Position numbers and translations under genes: made by a program. From Platycnemis pennipes (Eukaryota; Arthropoda; Insecta; Odonata; Platycnemididae): DNA of 64,000 bases. This document shows, in pieces, positions 56,105-64,000 of the stretch (positions are counted from its first letter, which is position 1; each line of letters begins with the position of its first letter). The DNA lies in contig OW121853.1 of assembly GCA_933228895.1 (NCBI GenBank), forward strand, positions 74,880,645-74,944,644, read 5' to 3'. Under the pieces are notes generated by a model that saw only the letters and a list, made by a program, of their open reading frames with translations, was not told the origin of the DNA and made no database searches.

Positions 56105-56415
56105 GGGTGTGTTTGAAACCGTCGGGACTATCTCGAACATGTAACCAAGGAGTCACGTGGTACACACACGAATGGTTTGCAAATTTAATGTCTGAATCGC
56201 TCGTCACAATATCATTAATTGTTTTCACTTATGTTTTTCCCATCTATCTCGACTATAAAGCCCCCATATGAGATAAAACACAAGTTTAAACATTAAATGA
56301 GGTTGTAATCAGTTTTTCAACGTACCGAATCTGCGAAGTGCTCGTGTTTTTACCACGCGACTCCTTGGTTATATTTCGAGATAACCCCAACGGTTTCAAA
56401 CACAACACCCCTGGG
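56101..56415. mobile_element. MITE (GTTTGAAACCGT family), copy 3
   Basis: The left arm CCAGGGGTGTGTTTGAAACC is identical to copy 2. The right arm reverse-complemented reads CCCAGGGGTGTTGTGTTTGA. The junction with copy 2 makes a palindrome with 16 bp arms (56081-56096 and 56108-56123). Confidence 0.88.
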
Positions 56416-56447
56416 GTCGACCTCAGCCAACTCTATTTTATTCACTA

Positions 56448-56760
56448 CTAGCAGCAGTCATTATTCAAGGGTGGCGACAGGCTGATAAGACCATTCACGT
56501 CATCACGGATGGCTGGAGAGTTGTAGAATAGCATGATTTTTTACGGGAACGGAGGAAGGGAAAACAGAAACCAGAGAGCATCACGGACTATTGGTGAAAG
56601 AGGATGCCGAAGATTCCACGGGTAACGTCCCACACGAAGGACGGAGTTTTGAAACTGAATTTCTTTCCACACACACCAGCTAAGCAGGGACCGGTATACC
56701 TGTGGAAGGTCCTCTTACCGTCACTCAAGTCCCTACTCTAACTCGATCTGTGTAGTTGCT
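56448..56760 (-). mobile_element. SINE family A, decayed near full length
   Basis: Follows the 27255-27575 copy in the same order: CGGGAACGGAGGAAGGGAAA, GGTAACGTCCCACACGAAGG, GGGACCGGTATACCTGTGGA, and a decayed head ending near 56758. Confidence 0.8.
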
Positions 56761-57768
56761 AGTTCATTTTACTGTGGGCGTTTGCTGAAGTTGAAAAAAA
56801 GGCAGTGGATGATGGCACATAATGTGCATACGTGAACGAAGGATAAATAAAGCTTTTCATTATGAATGGCGTATGGTGAGAGCCAAGAAAGGTAGTGAGA
56901 AAAACATTGCGTGGGCATCTTAACGACTGCGCCATATTAGTTATCACAAAATTTAACGTCAAATCCGAAGTATCTAGGGATGAACTTGATACCCTGACCA
57001 CATAGCACTCAATTATTTATCGGCGTTTCTCTGAAATGTCATTGTCAAGGTCGTCGTTTGATCTGGTGCACTCTGGATGGGATGCCATAATTCTTGTTCC
57101 CAAACCTTACCCGATTCCGAGAGTGGAAGGGAGGGAAGGGAGCAGGCAATTTAGGGCCCTAAATTTTGGATACGGGTACAGTTTACGCTGGAGGAAAAAG
57201 AGAGTGGAGAAGGAGGCGGGTGTATCGAATGCGGTGGGTGTGTCGTGCTAGCATCGGGGTTCGGCGATCATCCTCCCCCCTCACGAAGATCCACCCCTTC
57301 GTTCGCCCCTTCACGCCGTTCGCGATTCCCGCATCTCCCATTCCGAGCGCATGCAAAAGCGATTCTCCAATTCGCTCGCTACGTGAATCGCCTTCCGCGT
57401 GAGCAATAAATTCGTCTGCGTCCCGAAGGTTTCGTAAAGGTCGTAAATATTATCGGTGTATTTTTTATTTGACTTCGCGAGTTGGAATCAAAATCAATAA
57501 GGCCGTTTTCCCAACCATCGCATGTATTCTACCCACATTGGTAGTTTTGTGGGCAGTCTCTCCTTGCAATTCCCCTATCATGTATCCTTCTGGTGTAAAA
57601 AAAAGTCAGCATCAACATTTATCACATAAAATCCATATTTGATCCTCTTTTATATCTTCTCCCCAACTTTTCGCTATGTAGAACACTCATTCTTTTCCTC
57701 CCTATTCCGCTTATACTCGACATTCTTCAATTTGTAACCTTCAACATTCCTTTATCGCTCAAAACCAG
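56761..57768. other. Unrecognised sequence with a GC-rich patch
   Basis: 57030-57420 is GC-rich with open frames of biased composition. No domain is recognised. Confidence 0.4.
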
Positions 57769-57938
57769 GGGCCCAAGTCTTGAATCTTTCGTTACGCTAT
57801 AACGAATTAAATTTGTCGTTATGATAACGTCATTCGTTTCAAGTTATTCGTTTATCCACGTTGATAACAAAATATGACGTTTTCGTTGGTAACGTCAATA
57901 TTTATTCGGTGGGTAACGAAAGATTCAAGACTCGGGCC
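57769..57938. mobile_element. Short MITE with 27 bp inverted ends
   Basis: The left end GGGCCCAAGTCTTGAATCTT runs to TCGTTACGC. The right end reverse-complemented is GGCCCGAGTCTTGAATCTTT to CGTTACCC. The 170 bp element is full of GATAACG/CGTTAT words. No target duplication is evident. Confidence 0.85.
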
Positions 57939-57941
57939 ACA

Positions 57942-58215
57942 AGGCTCGGAACGATTTGGGACGAGATGAAAAAAATCGTCACCGAGACGAAGAATTTGCT
58001 GGGACGGTGCGGGACGAAAATTTTGCGGGCCGAAAGAAGTTGGTGTTGCGAAGGGACGAAATGAAGTTTTGAGGGCGGAATAAATGTCAGGATGAGGCTG
58101 GAAGAAAGTCCAGGGACGAAGAAACTGTACAGGACGGAAAGATACGAAAATAACGGGAGTAAAAATGTTGTGGAGAACGAAAGAAAAACGAAAATTTCAA
58201 CGGGAAGAAACATTT
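57942..58215 (+). repeat. Irregular GGGACGAA-type repeat
   Basis: GGGACGA, GAGACGAAG, GGACGGTGCGGGACGAAA, AGGGACGAAATG and AGGGACGAAGAA recur every 20-40 bp, a decayed purine-rich minisatellite. Confidence 0.6.
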
Positions 58216-58280
58216 AACGATAAACTGCAGCACAAAGTCCCTTTGGATTTTTACGACTATACTAACAAAAAGTGAAAGAG

Positions 58281-58819
58281 AATGGGGTCGTTTACCATAT
58301 TTTTTTTATTGCCAAATCTGATAGAGTTTGTGAAATAAAAGGACCCGTATTTTTCCGTTTTCTGATCCGACAATTATTTCCCGAGTTATAAGCGGCGAAA
58401 AACTGATGTCTTTAACCCTTTCGGAAAAGTGGGTGTGGTGCAACCTCTGACGTATATCTACTTCGTCCAATCACAACTGAGCCCGCGAAGCTACTTCGCC
58501 TTATCGCAAAGGGGGGGACACAGCTGACTCGGCCAATGGGAGCGATTTCGACAGCATCTGTGCGAGCAGACCTTCCGAGAACCCCCCTCCACTCCCTTCC
58601 CCCTCCCCTGAAAGCAGTCAAGGACGGGAGGAAAATGACGTCAATGTTATCACAGCAGCATTCTCGGTGGGCGTCACCTTTTGCTTATTTTAATTTTTGA
58701 TTTATGAGTGAATGGTTGTGGTTAGAAGATTAATTTTTTCAATAAAATTCTTTTTTTGTTTCCATCTAACGATTTCGTGTACAAAATTGCGATTTCGGTT
58801 CCGAGTAAACGCCCCCATT
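58281..58819 (+). mobile_element. R2 inverted-terminus repeat, copy c
   Basis: AATGGGGTCGTTTACC to GTAAACGCCCCCATT, 539 bp, co-linear with copies a and b, including TGACGTCA near 58637. Confidence 0.92.
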
Positions 58820-59109
58820 GGATCATCTTTAGACAAATATCGTAAACAGCAACGACAAGTAAACATGAATTTCTTGCGCAATTTTTGGTGTCATGCATGG
58901 AAAAATCTGACATTAATATGTTTATATCTTTAATAACTCAAAACTTTTACCCAATGATTCATGATATTCATTTTTTAATATCCCAATATATATCTCATTT
59001 ATATTATGAGTCCGATTAATGTATGATGCTGCCGTGAGAAAAAAAAATTGGAATTTTTGGAATTTGTTTTAACTAACCTCTCCTACCTAGCTTAACACTT
59101 CGTCAACCC
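58820..59109. other. AT-rich sequence, nothing recognised
   Basis: No family match. Confidence 0.4.
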
Positions 59110-59412
59110 GGGGAAAGGGTTGGTATGGTGTTTTAAGTACTGTATTTTCATCCCGAGGTTCCGGGTTTGAGTGTCAGAAACGGTACATTGATCAACCGGC
59201 CCTTGCATGATTTCTGTGTGGAGAGCACTTCGAGTTCAGTACTATGACCGTCAGATGGGACGTTAAACCTTGGATTATTGGTATTATAAGGCAGGCTAAA
59301 GCCGGCGCCGGGATTCTCTCCATCCTTCCTCCGTTCCTACCTCTTTCCAATTACCATGAAGTCCTTTAATGACACAAGTGAACCATGGTTGTCGGTCGTC
59401 TCCCCTGGCAAC
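59110..59412 (+). mobile_element. SINE family A
   Basis: The head is GGTTGGTATGGTGTTTTAAG with box B-like CCGGGTTTGAGTG. The body has GATGGGACGTTAAACCTTGG, GGCTAAAGCCGGCGCCGGGA and CCTTCCTCCGTTCC. It ends near GTCGTCTCCCC. Confidence 0.85.
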
Positions 59413-62090
59413 GACAATAACCTCTTCATTAATCGTTCTATACGTGGAACATTTTCTTATCTATGCGTATAATAGGAAGAATTAATGATAATATTAAATG
59501 CTCGGAATGGAGGCTTATATTTATTGATAATTAAGTTAAAATCCACTTAAATTTTGCTCTCATACTTCGATTGATACATGTATGTAATTTTGATTGTTGT
59601 ATTGATCTGTAAAATCTGCGTTAATTACAGTCCTACAATCCATCCTTGTAGTGAATTTTTTCTCTTGCCATTTTATTTGTAAAAACACTGCACGTTGAGA
59701 TACCTATTAATGGAGAGATTACAAGTTTTTAATGTTTCAAGGAAGTAGGGTGATATATGCAGCCTGGAATATGCGAAGCCAAGACTTATAATTTTATTCT
59801 ATTTATTAGATACATGTATGTTATGCGTGCAAAACGATTCAATGTCCGATAAGGTTATTCCTCTGGTATTGGAATACTTTCTTAGTACGGTTGTATAAAA
59901 TAGCCCTTCCTACTAATGGGGTGAAATGCAGATTGTCCTCCGCCCTATCTACGATTTGATAATTTATTTTTTTTTCTATTTCCTAGAGTATTTATATGTA
60001 TTCATTCCTTCTGTAAAATAGTTCTTGGCCATTGAATTCCTGGTGAAATTTACGTTTTTCCTTGGGCTGCATACCCCTATTTGTTAACTTATCCCATTAA
60101 TTTTCCACGCTCCTTGGATTCAGCTACAATTTAACTCGTCGGATTCAAAGCCCGTCGCATACGTTTTTGTGGCGTTAAGCCTGTCCTCCCCTCGGATAAA
60201 ACCCTAGCACCCTGGGCCAACCCGCTGTGGAGCTTAGTTGGAGAATCCCCCGAGAAGTGATCAAGGGAAATGAACGACCCTAATGTTTCGTGGTGAAGTG
60301 GCTGATGTCAGGGTGTATTTTAACTAAGGAGATGAATCCGTGAGGATTTTGAAATTACTTTCCTTACACATGATTACATGACTCGCAATAACCTAACCAA
60401 ACTATTATACTAACCATGAAAAAACAGGAAGGAGGTATTCGATGAAAAATCTAAGGAAAAAATTTTTTTTTTTAACTTTGCCTGGTTGAAGTCATTTAGG
60501 CTATAAATAGTTGAACTGATCCAGTTTAAATTGTTATTACAAGAATTTTTTTGTGAATCGGAGAATTTTTTACGACAAATTTCGTCATGTTACAACATTT
60601 CGAAGCGTTAACAAAAATATTTTAACAGAACGAGCCTCTTTTCTGTAGTGAGACAGCGAATGTCATCGTGAAGTATTTCTCTTACAGCAATTGAAAATTG
60701 TAATAATAATTTGCGTAATGTGCATTAACAGCATTTAATATCGTTGATAAAGTTACAAGAAGTGTGGGATATGTTGAAACTTTAGAGAAAAAATATATAT
60801 TATTATTTATTATCGCCATCCAAAATTAAAATTGAAAAATATACTATGTAGCGCGATATCGCATCTTTTATTGTTTGAATCCAACGAAAAAGTGTTGCTT
60901 AAATTAATTATAATGCGCAATATTCCAGGTTAGTAATTGAATTAGATTCAATGTATTTTGAAGGCTGTAGTGAATTAATTTTGCAGTTTGCTGTAAGTTT
61001 TTTCTTTACTTAATTATTTTTCTACATAATCATCGAAACCACCATACATTCCTTAGATGTGGGCAAAATATTTGTCATTTAGTGCACAGTGCTTCAACAA
61101 CCAATCCAAAGAGTTTATTTGGTTATTGTTTTATTTTTAGTTAAAAAAATGTTGATCGTGTTTAAATAACGTACGCTTAACGTTTGTCTTTTCCCTACGT
61201 CATCCTCTAAAGCCTTCCCGCTGCCCATGCCTCAGGTTCGTAATCCTTTCCCTTATCTTCCAGACTCCAAATGGACGAATTATGGTAAATATTCTGAATT
61301 AGTTATGGAATACCAAAGTAGTTCCATCAGGCATCGTCGTTGAAATCGAAGGACCTTTTGCAACGCCGTAATTCGGAATTCGTAAAATAACTTTTTTTAA
61401 ATTGGAATCTAGAGGCATTTGTCTGGATCATTCTAAGAAATAACGTAATGGGGCATAGATAAAAAATTCTGGTACGGCGCCATTAATGCGAGCCGAAAAT
61501 GTAAACTTCTTATTAAAACGCGTTCGTTCTGTAGTTGGGAATTTTTCCAACCACCCTTCATTAGATGATTTTGGGGTATATCCTTTCCTTCCATCTCTTC
61601 ATTTAACGTTACAGAGCGTACCACCACTTCTTTATTCGCCTCTGATCCTCTTTTTGATTGTTTATCTTAGATACGCCGCGAGTTACGATACTGTAAGGAA
61701 AGTTAGCGTTCTTTCTGCGACGTGCCATTATCTCAATGGCATTTACCATAGTCGTAGGCAAGCATCTGTTTTGTATTTTTTTTGTCATGTTGATTCTCCT
61801 CTAGTTTTGAATATGAACCTAAGAATGTATTGTTGCTTTTATTGTATTGTTTGTTTGTAATGTACCTAACATTGTATTTCGGTCGTTTTTTTATAGTGTT
61901 GCTTTTCCTATAGTTTTTAATATGAGCCTATGATATAATCATTGTATTTTAGTCCAAAGATTGGTTAACAGCAGCCTTCCTCTCGTCCCTATTCATAATT
62001 ATCCCAGTTATAACTTTGTGCCTGTTCTTACCTGTGTACTGTGATTCCTTATTCGGCGCAAGTTCTTCCTTTCCCCTAGTTTTCCTCATC
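59413..62090. other. Long unrecognised AT-rich stretch
   Basis: The longest part of the window without an assigned repeat. 60130-60300 is GC-richer. The 61486-61860 frame (124 codons) has a Leu- and Phe-rich stretch but no recognisable domain. No gene called. Confidence 0.4.
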
Positions 62091-62600
62091 TACATCTACG
62101 CAATACCCTGCAAGCCGCCATAAAGGTGTGTAGCATGGGGTGAATTCACACCAAACATTCATAACATATTCTGCTAAAAAGGAATAAGTAACTCTTCAAT
62201 CTACTGAAAAAATGGAAATTTAAAGATGATTGAAAGACCAAGCAAGGATGCACAAGCATGCTGTTAGTTGGGTTGCCTTTAAGTCCTTATACCAACATGG
62301 AACTACCTATCCATTGGCACACTTGTGTGTGTACTATTGAATATATTTACAACTATTCATTTCCCTAATTGTACGAATTAAGAAAGACATTTTGAGTCTG
62401 TCGTTTGGGCAATCAATTTACATAATTTTGTGTTTATGGTCAGGTCTACCATGGTAAGTTGGAGTAGTCAAAATATTTTTAACGTAATCACTGATAATAC
62501 TGTCTTGGAATTTATTTAAGAGAGTATGTCTAAACTTCAAACCTACGATCTGAGAATGATTCCCAATTTAGTTCACCTAATAGACTATTTACGATAATTA
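62091..62600 (-). pseudogene. LINE-1 3' end, subfamily B
   Basis: The tail complement CATCTACATCTACGCAATACC is followed by GCTGTTAGTTGGGTTGCCTT and decayed C-terminal coding sequence (QTDSKCLS.. region), matching 34345-34740. Confidence 0.82.
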
Positions 62601-63034
62601 GTTATCATATGGTTCCTATAAAAGTTTTGCCTATCTTCACTACACGAAGAAGTTCGTACTTAAATCCATTTTGTAAGGATTACATATACTGGAAGAGTAT
62701 TCAAACCCTTAAGCACAATTGTTGCAGTATGCCTGATATAAACGCAACTTTTAAGTATATATCTGGTATATATAACATGCATAGAACAGATACAGCGTTA
62801 AAATAGGGTTTGCATTAAGTATACTTCAAACTTCGTGCTGTAAAGGAAATGAGGTCTAACAAGGAATAAGTATCATATTTCTCCTACATCATTTGCCCAG
62901 TATTCTTTTGATAAATCACAGTGTGCGATCTTGGTGAGCTTTTTCCTTATATTTATCCCTTAATATTGGCCTAGAGAAATCCATTATGTTTCATAGGGTG
63001 AGCCTATTCTATCTTGTTGTCTGCTCTTTTAAAC
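62601..63034. other. Unrecognised AT-rich sequence
   Basis: No gene or family match. Confidence 0.4.
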
Positions 63035-63300
63035 TATTTTTCCTTAGCTCTTTTGTATGGTTCTTTGTATTGCATCTCGTCTGTGCATTTAATCTTCAAC
63101 CTTCGCCAACACGTTGTCTCGAAGCCTTGTATTGTTTCACGATAAACTTTATCCAAGTTCCATGTATCTAACCCAATAGGGTGTGGAAAATACACGGCCA
63201 AGAGTACGTAAGGAAATCCAACTTCCTTCGCTTTCATGCCTTTAACGCTATCCCTGAGACGCCTGAGATGAACTGTTTTTACCAAAGCCATAGCAGACTA
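63035..63300 (-). pseudogene. LINE C-terminal fragment, divergent LINE-2-like family
   Basis: The minus-strand frame 63291-63034 includes YRETIQGFETTCWRRLKIKC and TDEMQYKE, resembling the LEAFEMWC.RRMLKI.W.D.V.NEEVL block of LINE-2 but from another subfamily. 85 codons remain open. Confidence 0.6.
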
Positions 63301-63309
63301 CTCCGGAGT

Positions 63310-63640
63310 TCAAGCTGTTATTCAGGGGAAGGGGAGAGAGAGGGAGTGAGGCCCCTGATACTTCCGGTTGAAATTTCGACCCCGCTAGAGTTTGTGAGAG
63401 GATGCAAATGAAGGAAGACGCGCGGAAAGTGAGAGAAAGGGTGGGAGGGAATGAGTAAGTGGTTTCAGGGAGCGCGAATAAGGGTCGATAAACCAAGAGA
63501 GGGAGAGAGAAGGGAAGGAAGGATGGAGAGAGGGATTAGAGAGGGAAATCGGTTGATGCTGCCCGAAGGAAGGAAAGGAGAGTAGAGAGATAACGGAAGG
63601 AGTAAGTAAAGGAAAGGAGAGAGAGGACAAAAAAGGATAG
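63310..63640. other. Purine-rich block
   Basis: GGAAGG, GAGAGAG and AGGGAG words dominate. Open frames on the minus strand are Pro/Ser/Leu-rich by composition. Confidence 0.55.
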
Positions 63641-64000
63641 AGTTTGGGGTTGGCGTGGTGGCTAAAGTAGTGGCTTTCCAACTCTACGTCCCGGGTTCTG
63701 TTTTAGCAGAGCTTTTTCATAGGTTCATTCCCAATCGAGTACTGTTTGGAGAACATTATAAATACAATTTGAGGGATTCCTCTCGGACTGAGACAGAAGA
63801 GGAAGTCGAGAAGGAGATGTAAGTAGGCAAATGTCGAGATGTGAATGAGACGGAATTTATTATACATTTGAGGGGGTATAGGAAATGCGCGTTGATTAAT
63901 TTGGCGAGAAAAAATCCGCCCGTCGCATAGGACGTCAAACCGCGGACCGCTTGGCACCTTAAGTGAAGAGTGGACTGATATCGACGTCGGGTTTCTCTTA
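63640..64000 (+). mobile_element. SINE family A, split, running off the window
   Basis: The head GGTTGGCGTGGTGGCTAAAG with box B-like GTCCCGGGTTCTG ends near 63710. The body resumes near 63905 with ATAGGACGTCAAACCGCGGA, GCTTGGCACCTT and CGACGTCGGGTTTCTC. The intervening ~195 bp is not part of other copies. Confidence 0.75.

Noticed and set aside
63385..63681. Ser/Pro/Leu-rich 98-codon minus-strand frame
   Set aside because: Arises from GGAAGG/GAGAGA low-complexity DNA.

Overview
The window looks like one stretch of repeat-rich animal nuclear DNA, most likely from an arthropod and probably an insect with a large genome. It is AT-rich, has no long open reading frames, operons or ribosome binding sites, and is packed with decayed non-LTR retrotransposons, tRNA-derived SINEs, MITEs and DNA transposons of eukaryotic superfamilies (mariner, hAT, Transib, PIF/Harbinger). 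I cannot name the species. I see no convincing conserved host protein-coding gene. The only candidate is a small two-exon model on the minus strand at 48127-48416, and it lies inside a transposon.

Layout. At 1-7 kb, a TTAA-flanked element (cut by the window edge) sits in a LINE fragment, followed by a PIF/Harbinger transposase remnant and a ~0.54 kb inverted-terminus repeat ('R2', from AATGGGG) split by another DNA element. From 7 to 25 kb come SINE heads, a GC-rich block at 9.9-10.2 kb, R2 and many pieces of two LINE families: LINE-1 (3' tail of GTAGATGTAG repeats) and LINE-2 (RT with FADD box, 3' tail of ATG repeats). Two well-bounded DNA elements lie at 16097-16626 and 16847-18116. From 25 to 39 kb there is a clear mariner at 30231-32559 holding a 915 bp hAT-type element with a perfect 8 bp target duplication plus a hairpin-bearing tandem repeat. 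Hammerhead-like motifs and an LTR-like promoter/poly(A) block lie at 37.9-38.9 kb.

From 39.6 to 43.3 kb a LINE-1 copy was broken by a Transib transposon (39772-42390) and again by a hAT-type MITE (42784-43209). The Transib ends are CACAGTG, a 23 bp spacer and an A-rich nonamer-like block at BOTH ends, the same architecture as V(D)J 23-RSSs. From 43.8 to 53.5 kb three elements are nested inside one another, followed by two CTCGAG-rich copies of one ~2.3 kb element lying head to tail. The first copy is split by a 2846 bp element with an exact 8 bp duplication. From 53.5 to 64 kb there are more LINE-2, SINE, R2 and MITE copies separated by unrecognised AT-rich sequence, ending in a SINE that runs off the window.

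The insertions give a relative history: LINE copies are the oldest substrates; Transib, mariner and TTAA elements entered them; hAT-like and R2 elements entered those. Boundaries were set by eye from terminal repeats, target duplications and comparison of copies within the window. No database was searched.
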